This document shows positions 1 to 9,800 of a stretch of DNA of 36,685 bases, in pieces. The notes under the pieces were generated by a model. The model made no database searches. It had not been told where the DNA came from and saw nothing but the letters and a program-made list of their open reading frames with translations. The position numbers and the translations under genes are program-made. Numbering within the stretch: position 1 is the first letter of the stretch; every line of letters begins with the position of its first letter. The stretch spans positions 1-36,685 of the forward strand of contig MKTN01000064.1 in the NCBI GenBank assembly GCA_001898235.1. The letters run 5' to 3'. The stretch comes from Gammaproteobacteria bacterium 39-13. GTDB lineage: Bacteria; Pseudomonadota; Gammaproteobacteria; Berkiellales; Berkiellaceae.

Positions 1-1285
1 TGTCCTCCGATGTAATAAGTACTATAGCTTGAGAAGTTTCTTTTACCTGAATAACACTTTTGTCATGATATGCAAAAACAGAATCAAAACACTCATCATA
101 CTGACTATCTTTTATAATCGAGGCTAAATTGAAAGCCACTACATGAAATTTGTTTTTATCTATTTGTGATGATTTCTCTTTAAGCAAACCATACAAGTGA
201 CGGCTCCCCACCAATAAGACGCCTGCTTTATCGATATCAGAAATTGCTTTGGAAATAACCTCGTTTCTTTCTTCCATCGTTGCATTTTTCCGGTTTGAAG
301 GATTATCGACTCCAACCACAAACATACTTAGATTATCCCTTGCAAAAAAATCAATCGGAAACTCACAAGGTCTTTTCTTTTTATTTTCAGTATATGCCCA
401 TTCAATACCATATAACTTGGCAAGGGTTATAATGATTTTTTGCAGTTGATATACTTTAAAATCACCATGAGACTCCCCAAGAACAATGAGAATTTTTTTA
501 TTTAATGCTCGAGCACACTTTAATTCTTCTTCAAGATATTCTTGACACGACTTTTTAAAAAGTATTAATTTCTGAGGATCTAGCCCCATCATTTTTTTTA
601 AAAATTTTGACAAATCATTATGCTTTCTATTTTCCTTTGCATAATCAATAAGATTACATTGAAGATCGTCTGTTAAATCTACATTTGCCCCTTTTTTTAC
701 CAGAAATTTAATCGCTGGTATCGACTGGGCCATCACTGCATAAAATAAGGGGCTCCATCCTGAGCTATCTTTTATCTCAATTTCACCTGGTTTCTTTTCT
801 AAAATGGTTTGCAAACGTTTCAGGTTGCCTTCTCTGACAACATGATGAATTTCTGCCATAGAATCATCGTGCTTAAATGAGCCATTTTTGCGTAAAATAT
901 CCTTAATAATCGAGTGTTTACCTGCATAAAAAATAGGCAAAAACCCATCATAATCACTAACATTAAGATTTGCCCCTTGCCCAATAAGATAACGTATCAT
1001 ACGTATTTTTTTACCCAAAACAGCATAGTGAAGCAAGGTTAATCCATCTTTATCTTGCTTATTCAGTAATGACCTATTTTTTTTCAAAAAGCAGTCAATT
1101 TCTCTTTTTTGCCCAAGGTAAGCACATACACAAATATCATTAAAAGAAAATGTTTTAGGGAAATTAACAGATTTAGATTTTTCAGCATTTTTGCCATGAG
1201 ACAGCGAAGACGGTTTCTCTACCTGTTTACGTTTGGAAGGAAGAAGAGTTTTAAATAGTTTAAGCACTTGCTTTTTATCTATCAA
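1..1285 (-). CDS. Ankyrin-repeat protein with TIKI/TraB/EreA-like C-terminal domain (3' end outside window)
   Basis: The reverse strand is open for 428 codons from a TTG at 1285 to the left edge, so the C-terminus is missing. Residues 1-45 are basic and low in complexity. Residues 75-125 and 170-207 carry ankyrin-type helices (GLTLLHYAVLGKK, GWSPLFYAVMAQS, each followed by LxxxGANxxxxD). The region after residue 262 resembles the TIKI/TraB/ChaN/EreA fold: a strand ending LGESHGD (269-275), VVGVDN (323-328), and MEERNEVISKAI (337-348) followed by LLVGSRHLYGL (357-367). These are the usual places of the GE-H, R and G-H motifs in that superfamily. No ATG lies near the N-terminus and no Shine-Dalgarno is obvious, so the start is uncertain. 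Function is unknown; a host-directed role is inference from the ankyrin repeats. Confidence 0.75.
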   Translation of the reverse strand, partial: MIDKKQVLKLFKTLLPSKRKQVEKPSSLSHGKNAEKSKSVNFPKTFSFNDICVCAYLGQKREIDCFLKKNRSLLNKQDKDGLTLLHYAVLGKKIRMIRYLIGQGANLNVSDYDGFLPIFYAGKHSIIKDILRKNGSFKHDDSMAEIHHVVREGNLKRLQTILEKKPGEIEIKDSSGWSPLFYAVMAQSIPAIKFLVKKGANVDLTDDLQCNLIDYAKENRKHNDLSKFLKKMMGLDPQKLILFKKSCQEYLEEELKCARALNKKILIVLGESHGDFKVYQLQKIIITLAKLYGIEWAYTENKKKRPCEFPIDFFARDNLSMFVVGVDNPSNRKNATMEERNEVISKAISDIDKAGVLLVGSRHLYGLLKEKSSQIDKNKFHVVAFNLASIIKDSQYDECFDSVFAYHDKSVIQVKETSQAIVLITSED

Positions 1286-1345
1286 ACAGAACGTGAAAAA
1301 ATAGTGATTTAATGCGCTCAGAAGATTACTGATTCAAGAAAGTAG

Positions 1346-1374
1346 AGCATATTAAATAAAGCAAAAAGGCACAA
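1346..1374 (-). promoter_or_regulatory. Possible sigma70 promoter of the ankyrin gene
   Basis: On the minus strand TTGTGC (1374-1369) is followed after 17 bases by TATGCT (1351-1346), about 60 bases before the proposed TTG start at 1285. The match to consensus is only moderate. Confidence 0.35.
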
Positions 1375-1426
1375 TCAGATCCACGCAAAAGAACATTTTA
1401 CAAACAACATCTAGAAACCACTTATT

Positions 1427-1454
1427 GTCTGGTATGCTTTGCAGCATACCAGAC
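1427..1454. terminator. Perfect 11-bp hairpin downstream of cysS
   Basis: GTCTGGTATGC (1427-1437) and its exact complement (1444-1454) flank a 6-base loop, 10 bases past the cysS stop. There is no T-run on either side, so it may act as an mRNA 3'-end hairpin rather than a classical intrinsic terminator. Confidence 0.45.
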
Positions 1455-1464
1455 GCAATATTGC

Positions 1465-2850
1465 TTAACCTTTTCGCCAAATAGTTCCTTGTGCGGTATC
1501 CTCAAGCACAACACCCATCGCTGCAAGTTGTTTACGAAGTTCATCCGCTCGCGCCCAATTTTTGGTAGTTCTTGCTTCTTCTCTTTCGGCAATTAAAAGC
1601 TCTATTTCAGCCTTATCCTCAGATTTCCCTTGCAAATAAGCTTGAGGATCACGTTCCAATAGACCTAAAATATTTCCGAGCGACTTTAGCAATAGGCCCA
1701 ATCCAATTAACTCTGGCGCATTTTTCTCGCGCGCGGTATTGACTGCATGCACAAGATCAAATATCACTGATAAAGCTATCGGCGTATTAAAATCATCATT
1801 CATTGCCTCAAAAAAACGTTCTCGAAATATTGCAGTAGATGCCTGCTTATCATTCACCGCTTTAGAAAGATCTAATCCACGCAAAGCCGTATATAGCCTT
1901 TCCAAAGCATTTTTTGCTTGCTCTAACAACTCCTTGGAATAGTTCACAGGGCTTCGATAATGGCTAGCAATTAAAAAGTAACGTATGACTTCTGGATCAT
2001 ATTCTTTTAGTACGTCACGAATTGTGAAAAAGTTATTAAGAGATTTAGACATTTTCTCTTTATCAACTTGCACAAACCCTACATGCATCCAAGTATTAAC
2101 AAAAGTTTTACCTGTTGCACATTCAGATTGTGCACGTTCATTTTCATGATGAGGAAACACGAGATCAGAACCACCACCATGAATGTCAAAAGTGTCTCCT
2201 AAGCAATCAGTGGACATAGCAGAGCATTCAATGTGCCAACCGGGGCGTCCTCGTCCCCACGGTGAATCCCATGCTGGTTCGCCAGGTTTAGCCATTTTCC
2301 AAAGTACAAAATCTAAATTTGAATGCTTTTGAGAAACAACCTCTACCCTGGCTCCTGCCTGTAGTTGTTCTAAATCCTTATGCGCTAACTCACCATAAGG
2401 TTTATATCTATCTACCTGAAAGTATACATCTCCATTGTCTGCTACATAGGCGACCCCATTTGTTTGGAGTTTTTCGACCATAGAGATTATCGTGCCAATA
2501 TGGTGAGTCGCACGTGGTTCTTCATCTGGACTCAACACATTGAGCGCATTAGCGTCCTCATGCATTGCTTGGATAAAACGTGCCGTGAGAATTTCTATGG
2601 ATTCATTATTTTCTTGTGCACGCTTAATAATTTTATCATCAATATCTGTAATATTGCGCACATACTTCACTTTCCATCCGCTTGCACGCAAAAAACGTAC
2701 AATCACATCAAATGCAACAAAAACACGAGCATGCCCAATGTGACAATAGTCATAAACGGTAATGCCACAAACATACAAGGAAATATGCCCAGGCACTAAA
2801 GGTTTGAAAGGCTCTTTTTTATGAGTAAACGTATTATGGATCTGCAACAT
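1465..2850 (-). CDS. cysS: Cysteinyl-tRNA synthetase
   Basis: Class I aminoacyl-tRNA synthetase that charges tRNA-Cys in the cytoplasm. From the ATG at 2850 the protein is 461 aa, the same length as E. coli CysRS, and it begins MLQIHNTF as the family does; an ATG five codons upstream (2865) is less likely. The HIGH signature is at residues 37-40 and KMSKS at 266-270. The family's zinc ligands appear at C28, C209, H234 and E238. It lies 24 bases downstream of gltX on the same strand, so the two are probably co-transcribed. The C-terminal anticodon-binding region is complete. Confidence 0.97.
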   Translation of the reverse strand: MLQIHNTFTHKKEPFKPLVPGHISLYVCGITVYDYCHIGHARVFVAFDVIVRFLRASGWKVKYVRNITDIDDKIIKRAQENNESIEILTARFIQAMHEDANALNVLSPDEEPRATHHIGTIISMVEKLQTNGVAYVADNGDVYFQVDRYKPYGELAHKDLEQLQAGARVEVVSQKHSNLDFVLWKMAKPGEPAWDSPWGRGRPGWHIECSAMSTDCLGDTFDIHGGGSDLVFPHHENERAQSECATGKTFVNTWMHVGFVQVDKEKMSKSLNNFFTIRDVLKEYDPEVIRYFLIASHYRSPVNYSKELLEQAKNALERLYTALRGLDLSKAVNDKQASTAIFRERFFEAMNDDFNTPIALSVIFDLVHAVNTAREKNAPELIGLGLLLKSLGNILGLLERDPQAYLQGKSEDKAEIELLIAEREEARTTKNWARADELRKQLAAMGVVLEDTAQGTIWRKG

Positions 2851-2874
2851 AAAATTTCCAACCATTAATCAGTT

Positions 2875-4329
2875 TTACGCATTCACACCCGAAAATGCGA
2901 CTTCCTTTGCCTTTTGCGCACGTTTAAGCAAGGCATCTTTACCCATGAGTAAAAATATTTTTGCAAGCTCAGGACCAAACACTCGACCTGTTATAGCCGA
3001 TCTTAGGGGTAGAAATAATTGTTTACCTTTTTGTTCTGTCTCAGCAGTAATTTTGCTTACCACCTTTGCGTAATCATCCCCCTCAACACGTATCGCTTCT
3101 TCAAGCGCCTCGAGTATTTTTTTACCCGCATCAGAGGTAAGACTGGCCATCGCATCACTATCCCAATGACATTCACTGGTTAAAAATTGTTTTGCCCACT
3201 CAACGGCGTCTGCAGGTAAAACGACATTTTGTTTAATCGTTTGAACAAATAATGTGAGTTTATCTTGGGAGACAAATTGTTCCACAAAAGGTTTTATCCA
3301 ACTTAAAAATTCATCTTCATTTTTTTGAAGAATGGTTTCTTTTTGCCAATGTTTTAATTGCGCAAGATCAAAACGCGCAGGAGATCGCCCAATATGGGTC
3401 ACAGAAAAATGACGCCCTAATTCATCTAAAGATAACAAGGTTTCCGCTTCAAAATGATGTCCTAGACGTGAAAGATAATTCACAATCGCTAAAGGAAAAT
3501 AACCTTGTTCTCTCAAACTTTCGACTGATTGGCTTCCATTTCGCTTTGAAAGCGGTTTCCCATCAAATCCTAAAATTAATGGCATGTGACCATAAGATGG
3601 TGCTTTTAATCCTAACGATTTTAGAACTAATAACTGTCTTGGAGTATTGGTTAAATGATCTTCCCCTCGCATCACATGCGTGACTTCCATTAACGCATCA
3701 TCAACCGCATTGCAAAACATAAAAGAGGCCGAACCATCTGCCTTTTTGATAATAAAATCACCAATATCATCTGTGGCAAAGTTTTTTGGTCCTTGAATAA
3801 AATCATCAAAGTGAATATGTTCGCCATCTGGGATCCGAAATCGCAAGGCAGGTATTAACCCTTTTGCTCTTCTATCTGCAATTTGCTCGTCGGTTAAATG
3901 GCGGCAAGTTCCAGCATATCGGGGGGGCATTCCCGCCTGCACCTGCGTTCGTCGCGTAATGGTCAACTCCGTATCGGTACAAAAACACCAATAGGCCTGC
4001 TTATTCTCAAGCAGTTGCTGATAGAATTTTTCATAAATACCAGTACGCTGTGATTGATAATAAGGTTCATGAAGACCAGAATGCTTTGGCCCTTCTTGCC
4101 AATGCAAATCTAACCATTCTAAATCGCTCATTAATTTTTCGCTAAATTCATTCTCAGAGCGCGCCATATCGGTATCTTCGATCCGCAGTAAAAAGCCAGC
4201 AGATTCCTGCTTTGCCTGATACGCCTTCGCCAAGAGCACATTAAATAAAGCCGTACGTAAGTTACCCAAATGCATTAGACCCGTTGGGCTTGGGCAAAAT
4301 CGAGTTTTAACCGATACCTTGGTTGTCAT
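2875..4329 (-). CDS. gltX: Glutamyl-tRNA synthetase
   Basis: Class I synthetase that charges tRNA-Glu. At 484 aa it has family length. The HIGH equivalent HLGN is at residues 20-23 after RFCPSPTG, and the KMSKS equivalent LSKRN at 260-264. The zinc module of E. coli-type GluRS is intact, with C115 and C117 (CFC) and C142 and H144 (CRH). The sequence does not settle whether it is strictly discriminating or also charges tRNA-Gln; no second gltX or gatCAB is in the window. It is the first gene of a likely gltX-cysS unit and is divergent from ppiB. Confidence 0.96.
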   Translation of the reverse strand: MTTKVSVKTRFCPSPTGLMHLGNLRTALFNVLLAKAYQAKQESAGFLLRIEDTDMARSENEFSEKLMSDLEWLDLHWQEGPKHSGLHEPYYQSQRTGIYEKFYQQLLENKQAYWCFCTDTELTITRRTQVQAGMPPRYAGTCRHLTDEQIADRRAKGLIPALRFRIPDGEHIHFDDFIQGPKNFATDDIGDFIIKKADGSASFMFCNAVDDALMEVTHVMRGEDHLTNTPRQLLVLKSLGLKAPSYGHMPLILGFDGKPLSKRNGSQSVESLREQGYFPLAIVNYLSRLGHHFEAETLLSLDELGRHFSVTHIGRSPARFDLAQLKHWQKETILQKNEDEFLSWIKPFVEQFVSQDKLTLFVQTIKQNVVLPADAVEWAKQFLTSECHWDSDAMASLTSDAGKKILEALEEAIRVEGDDYAKVVSKITAETEQKGKQLFLPLRSAITGRVFGPELAKIFLLMGKDALLKRAQKAKEVAFSGVNA

Positions 4330-4438
4330 AATCGAACGCTCTTATCTGTGTTAGTTATTCAAATAGAATATTTTCTAGCTGTTAATGGTCTTACATGATA
4401 CCCTAACCACCTAATTGACTGCGAGAGTGAGACAAGAG

Positions 4439-4945
4439 ATGCAATCAGTAGTACTACACACAAATTTTGGCCCTATCACGATAGAATTAGATGCAAGTAA
4501 AGCGCCCAAAACCGTAGAAAACTTTCTGGAGTACGTGAACCAAGGGTTCTATGAAAACACCATATTTCATCGTGTTATTGATGGCTTTATGATCCAAGGC
4601 GGCGGCTTTGAGCCAAAAATGAATAATAAAAAAGGCTTATCCCCTATCCAAAATGAAGCCAATACTGGTCTTAGCAATAAGATTGGCACGATTTCTATGG
4701 CTCGTACCAGTGATCCTCATTCAGCGAGCTCTCAGTTTTTCATCAATGTGGCAGACAACTTATTCCTTGATCATAAATCACCCACACCACAAGGTTGGGG
4801 TTATTGCGCTTTTGGCCAAGTGACTGATGGCATGGATGTGGTGAATAAAATTGCCAAGGTAAAAACAACCTCGCGCGCAGGCCACGATGATGTACCTGTT
4901 GAAGATGTTATCATTGAAAAGGTAGAAGTCGTTGTTGGTTCCTAA
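4439..4945 (+). CDS. ppiB: Cyclophilin-type peptidyl-prolyl cis-trans isomerase
   Basis: Catalyses proline cis-trans isomerisation during protein folding. From the ATG at 4439 the protein is 168 aa and closely follows E. coli PpiB (164 aa). The active-site strand [14 protein letters not shown] (catalytic Arg at about 45) is present, as are [11 protein letters not shown] and [10 protein letters not shown]. There is no signal peptide, so it is the cytoplasmic PpiB type rather than periplasmic PpiA. An upstream in-frame TTG (4415) would add eight residues that the family lacks. The 3' end overlaps lpxH by 14 bases, which suggests translational coupling. Confidence 0.93.
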   Translation: MQSVVLHTNFGPITIELDASKAPKTVENFLEYVNQGFYENTIFHRVIDGFMIQGGGFEPKMNNKKGLSPIQNEANTGLSNKIGTISMARTSDPHSASSQFFINVADNLFLDHKSPTPQGWGYCAFGQVTDGMDVVNKIAKVKTTSRAGHDDVPVEDVIIEKVEVVVGS

Positions 4946-5708
4946 CACCACCCTTTTTATCTCTGACATTCATTTAAGTGATGCCAATCCAGCCTTGCAA
5001 GAACTCTTTTTAGATTTCTTGCAAGGCCCCGCGCTTTTTGCAGAACGTATTTTTATCTTGGGCGATCTTTTTGATGCATGGGTCGGTAAAGATGTTAATA
5101 AAGATTTTCAAGAATTCATCAAAGGTGCGCTAAAAAACTTATCTGAAAAGGGAATTAAATTATTTTTTATGGCAGGAAATCGTGATTTTCTGATCCAACA
5201 TTCATTCTTAAAAGAAGCCGGCATCAAACGCATTTCTGATCCGACAATCATTCAGCTCCACGGTATACCGACTTTGTTGACCCATGGTGATAGATTATGC
5301 ACACAAGATATTGCCTATCAGCGTTACCGACGTATTGCGCAAAATCCCTTTACCCGATTTCTTTTTCTAAGCTTACCTAGGCGAATGCGTCAAAATATAG
5401 GGCAAAAATTACGCCAAAAAAGCCGACAATATCAACAAACGCAGGATATCCAAATTCTAGATGTATCCCTAGATGCGGTTGAAACATGTATGAAACGCTA
5501 TAAAGTTCCTCAACTTATTCATGGCCATGTTCACCGTCCCAATATTCATGATGTCAAACTTGAAGGTGCGAAGGGAAAACGATTAGTTATGGGTGATTGG
5601 CATACAGAGGCTAGTTTACTGATTAGTACGCCAACCGAAACTAGTTTAGCAACCTATACTCCTGCAACCGGTATAAAAATAAAGACTTCTTATAGTCTAG
5701 GTAAATGA
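4932..5708 (+). CDS. lpxH: UDP-2,3-diacylglucosamine diphosphatase LpxH
   Basis: Hydrolyses UDP-2,3-diacylglucosamine to lipid X and UMP in lipid A synthesis, at the inner face of the cytoplasmic membrane. All calcineurin-type metallophosphatase motifs are visible: D12 and H14 (SDIHL), D45 (GDLFD), N83 (GNRDF), H118 (THGD), and H197-H201 (HGHVHRP). Length is 258 aa against about 240 in E. coli. No ATG lies before the first catalytic strand. Translation must begin at a TTG (4932 or 4935) inside the end of ppiB, so it probably depends on re-initiation from ppiB. The gene shows that the organism makes lipid A. Confidence 0.95.
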   Translation: MLVPNTTLFISDIHLSDANPALQELFLDFLQGPALFAERIFILGDLFDAWVGKDVNKDFQEFIKGALKNLSEKGIKLFFMAGNRDFLIQHSFLKEAGIKRISDPTIIQLHGIPTLLTHGDRLCTQDIAYQRYRRIAQNPFTRFLFLSLPRRMRQNIGQKLRQKSRQYQQTQDIQILDVSLDAVETCMKRYKVPQLIHGHVHRPNIHDVKLEGAKGKRLVMGDWHTEASLLISTPTETSLATYTPATGIKIKTSYSLGK

Positions 5709-5729
5709 GCTTCGAGTTCGCCATCTCGT

Positions 5730-5813
5730 AATCCTCATTACTTTTATATACACTCCGGCTGTGCTCATAGCCCGGCTCTACCTGGAAAACGCCTAGCTGG
5801 GACTAACAGCAAC
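5730..5813. repeat. Possible degenerate copy of the palindromic intergenic element
   Basis: This spacer between the converging lpxH and DUF455 genes shares short ordered blocks with the element at 34384-34496 (an ATCCT block, TCCGG, then GAAAAC and CTAGCTG near the right end). It is strongly diverged. Confidence 0.3.
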
Positions 5814-6632
5814 TTAAACATCAGCTGCGCGTTTTAGCACCATTCCCAAAAGTAAATCGAGCTCTACTTCTTTAAAACCAGCTTTGCGCCTACTCTCTAC
5901 ACGCAAAGGGCCTCTTAAGTAGTCAGGCGCATGCTGCTCCAATAAGCCAACAAAGGTCTCTATAGGATCAACCTGCCGCTCCTGACACAAATAATGGTAC
6001 CAATAGTTTCCAACTCTAACGTGCCCTATTTCATCATGGTAAATGATACTTAAAATTTCGGCAGCGACTGTATCATCCACTTTTAACAAACGTTGAATGA
6101 TATCTGGGGTAACATCCAACCCTCTGGCTTCAAGCAATCTTGGCACTAATGCCATCCGCGCTAATACATCGTATCCTGTTTTTTGCACCATTTCCCATAA
6201 CCCCAGATGCGCTGGAAAATCGCCATATTGATAACCAAGATGCTGTAAATGTTGTACCAAAAGATGAAAATGATAAGCTTCTTCTCGTGCCACTCTTAAC
6301 CAATCTGCATAGTAGGCCAACGGCATTCCTCTAAAACGATAAACCGCATCTAAAGCAATATTAATCGCGTTAAATTCAATATGGATAATGGCATGTAACA
6401 TACTTGCACGCCCCTCCAGTGAATGAATTCTGCGACGTTTTAGCATTCTTGGCGCGACTAATGACAATTGTGGCGGCAAACCTGCAAACACTTCCTCTTT
6501 CACTGGGGTTTTATCATCAAAGATAAGTTGTTGATCGAGAAAAGCTTCATACAATGAGGAGACTCCCTCTAGCTTTTCTTGGGGTGACGTGGATAACAAA
6601 AGTTGATGGGCATTGGCAAAGAGGGGCGGCAC
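5814..6632 (-). CDS. DUF455 ferritin-like domain protein
   Basis: A 272-aa, mostly helical protein matching the DUF455 ferritin-like family. Candidate di-metal ligands fall in the expected helix pairs: E86 (HIEFNAI), E117/E118 and H121 (REEAYHFH), E168 (LLEARGLD), and D200, E201 and H204 (YHDEIGH). The family's biochemical role is unsettled; a di-iron centre is inferred from the ligand pattern. Translation probably starts at GTG 6632 with only a weak ribosome-binding site. The gene stands alone, with spacers on both sides that contain copies of a degenerate palindromic repeat. Confidence 0.85.
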   Translation of the reverse strand: MPPLFANAHQLLLSTSPQEKLEGVSSLYEAFLDQQLIFDDKTPVKEEVFAGLPPQLSLVAPRMLKRRRIHSLEGRASMLHAIIHIEFNAINIALDAVYRFRGMPLAYYADWLRVAREEAYHFHLLVQHLQHLGYQYGDFPAHLGLWEMVQKTGYDVLARMALVPRLLEARGLDVTPDIIQRLLKVDDTVAAEILSIIYHDEIGHVRVGNYWYHYLCQERQVDPIETFVGLLEQHAPDYLRGPLRVESRRKAGFKEVELDLLLGMVLKRAADV

Positions 6633-6695
6633 AGTTTCTATCGTAAAATGAGGTAAACAGCTATTTTACAAGATTTTACCTTGAAAGCACACCCC

Positions 6696-6824
6696 TCTGG
6701 TCGTAGCAGATGATTTTTTGACAAGGCGGCAATCATTTGAACCATAGAGTGTATACAAAATACATGGCTAGGGTGAAAGTGCACAGCCAACAAAGACGAA
6801 AACTCAGCGGCGCAGACTATAGCG
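6696..6824 (-). repeat. Palindromic intergenic element, copy A
   Basis: Read on the minus strand, this spacer begins TATAGTCTGCG, continues through TGAGTTTTCG, CTTTGTTGG and CATGTATTTTGTATACA, and ends with ATCATCTGCTACGACCAG. The same ordered blocks occur at 34384-34496. The outer arms are imperfect inverted repeats. The first arm overlaps the stop codon of the patatin gene (6817-6819). Confidence 0.6.
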
Positions 6825-9800
6825 TTTTTTTGCTGCTTTCGCTCACCTTTGCTTCTTTATGCTCCGCTTGAGGTTGTGTTTCTAAAGTTTTTACTTTTTT
6901 AGGTTCAGTACCATGTTTGATGGTAAAATGCTGAGGCCTTTTCTCCCGGCGTTCAGATTCTCGTTGAGCAAGTGGGAGTTTCTTCCCATTCAAGCTGCTC
7001 TCTTCCGGCATTAAAGTCCAATCATCGTAAATACTTTCGCCTATAAGCGAAAGTTCAAACTTTGCAATTTCCTCAGCTTGACTTAATGTTTGCTCATTTT
7101 CTCGTTTCAATTGTGAAGTAATTTTAGTTTCAACATGATTCACAATATTAGCTGCTTTCCTTTTATCCGCACTCAAATTCTCACAAATGAAATCATACAT
7201 TTCAGGGTTCATACGCTTGGCAAGTTCCAAATCAGGATATCCTGCTAAATCATTTTCTTGCCAACCAAATATATCATCGAAATAACAATCAGAACTGAAT
7301 ACGTATCCCCGTTTTTTCCCTTTTGTACTTTCAAGTATTGCTTGCAGGATATCCATCCGATTATGCTCGATAATGTAGCTCAGCGGTGTTTTTCCAAATT
7401 TATCCTTCATCGTAGTTACTTTCGTAGGAGAGCTTTTCCCCCTTGCTCCCAAAAGTACTGCGCAAAATGCTGAAGGTGTGCCTGTCATGGCTAAATAATG
7501 CAATGCTGTTCTTTTTTCTGGATCATCTGTCGCTCGACGACTGATCGGGTGATATCCCAGACGAAATCCCCAAGAACTCGATTTCATTAAGGCAAGCACA
7601 GCTGTTGATTGCCCACGTTTAGCTGCATGCAATATGGCACACGGCGCATTTAAAGGTCCTGCATGATTGACATCGAGATCATATTTCGATTTACGCAAAT
7701 AATTTATTAATTTTACGTTCCCACTTTCAGCAGCGTAATATAGAACAGTTTTTCCATTGATTTTTTGTTGTAACAACGCTTGTAACTGTTTGGAGGTTTT
7801 AGGGCTCGAATAAGCCTTTTCGCATAGTTCTATCAATACATCTGCTTTAGTAGGATCTTGAGCTAATTCAATAAGTTTAATACTACTTATTTGTGGTGAA
7901 AATAAATTAAGAATATTAAAGCAAACTTCTGATTTAAGATCTTTTATTACGACATCGGGACGAGGTGCGCTCAAAACGGCCTTAAGACCTTTTCGCGCTA
8001 ATATCCATTTAGAACTCTGCGCATTGTGATTTTCTGTTGCGTGCTTTTTAATTCTGAAAAAATTAAGTTTCCCACGATTAGATTGTTTAAGAATCAAATG
8101 CCAACGCAAATCATCAGCAGAAGAAGCCACTCTGGCAGCTTCTTGAATAAGATTATTTTGGCTGGCATTTTTAGTTTTAAAATTGAAGATCTCTTTCATG
8201 ATATGGGGATCATCTCTTAATTTCTCAAGAAAATGATGCGATGCTTTGTTAATGAGGTAGTGACCTAAACTTTGGTTGCCAAATTGTAAATTGCGAATAT
8301 TGATTTTCTTTTTGGCGCAATATTCAACGAGAGCTTTAAAACCAACATAATTTTCTTGGACTATCATTTCCTGAAACATATTACGTCCAGTCTGTTTATC
8401 AACTAGCAAAGGATTCGCACCATAATCCATCAGCACTTTTACCATTTGAGGAGAATGTAACATTCCCATAACAACAGGAACTGAAGGTTGGGTCAGTTCA
8501 TTGAGCATTTGTTCTAAGGAAAATTTAATGTCCTCTTTTCTGCCTTGATAATAACATTGCGCTAAAGCTTGATTGATGATATTGAATGCTTCTCGGGTCA
8601 ATTCAGGGTTATCTGTTTGCAGCAATAAGCTTAATAAATTCCCGCCCTTCTTTGCGCGGATAAGTGGAATAATATTAGATAATTGACCACGCATCAGTCG
8701 TAGCACTTCATCTTGAGATGCCGCGGTTTTTTCCTTACGACATTTCACTAGTTTCTCCGCTATATGCGCAATTAAGTCATCATCTCTAATCAAATTCCAA
8801 CGTTCTTTTCTTTTCTTCTCGACAAGTTCCTCTTTATCTTTCATATTCTGACATGCCCTTTTAAAAGCAGTTTCAAGGATCTCGTCAGGCGCTTTTTTTA
8901 ACGATTGATTTTTCTCCATTTTTTGTTTCAGCTCATCGATTTTATAAGAAAGATAACGTAATTTTACATTTTTATATAATGCTTCATTATCATTTCTCTC
9001 CTGAGTCTTTGCCTTTTTCATTTCAGCTTGAAATGCAGAGAAATACTCAACAAATTTCTGATGATAAAATGCATCTGGATCTTGCTTTCTTAACAACCTC
9101 TCCTCTTTAGAGGGACTATCATCAAAGAATTCTGGATATTCATAGGGACTGGAAGGATCACGAAATTTTTCCAGCCATAATTGCATTGCATTTTTTCCAC
9201 TATTAAATAATCTTTCAAGTTTTGCAGGAGATGCATCAAACTCTAATGTATCAACATCTTCTGGCCAAACTTGTACAGTTTGCTCGTTATATAAAGCATG
9301 TTTTGCCTGCATTTCTTCCTTGATTGGCACGCCAATTGTGTTCCATAGTACTGCGTTTAATATATCATTAAAGCGCCATTCGCCATTGATCTTTTGTGCT
9401 TCATTATGTTTTATTTTACCATTCTTTTTTTCATCAAATTTTTGTTGCGATTTTTTAACGCGGATCCGTGAAGTAAAAGGTGTAATTTCCTCATCCAAAT
9501 CTTCAAGCGGTGTTAAAGACAAGCCAACTGAACAAGGATTAATTTGATGCGGTACGCCACGATGATCTTTTTTCTCTTTAGGTTTATATTTGGAATCATA
9601 ATAAGCCCGTTCATTAAAAACATCGACTGGGTTATTATTTAAAATCCCGCCATCAGCAAAGACACCAAATAAATTTCCTTGTTTATCCTTTACAGGCCAC
9701 GGGGCAAAAGCACCTGGAAAGGCCATCGAAGCTCTCACTGCATCGGCAATTCTGATATTGGGAGTTTCTTCAAAGGAAAAGGTTTGCTCAATTCTATCTC

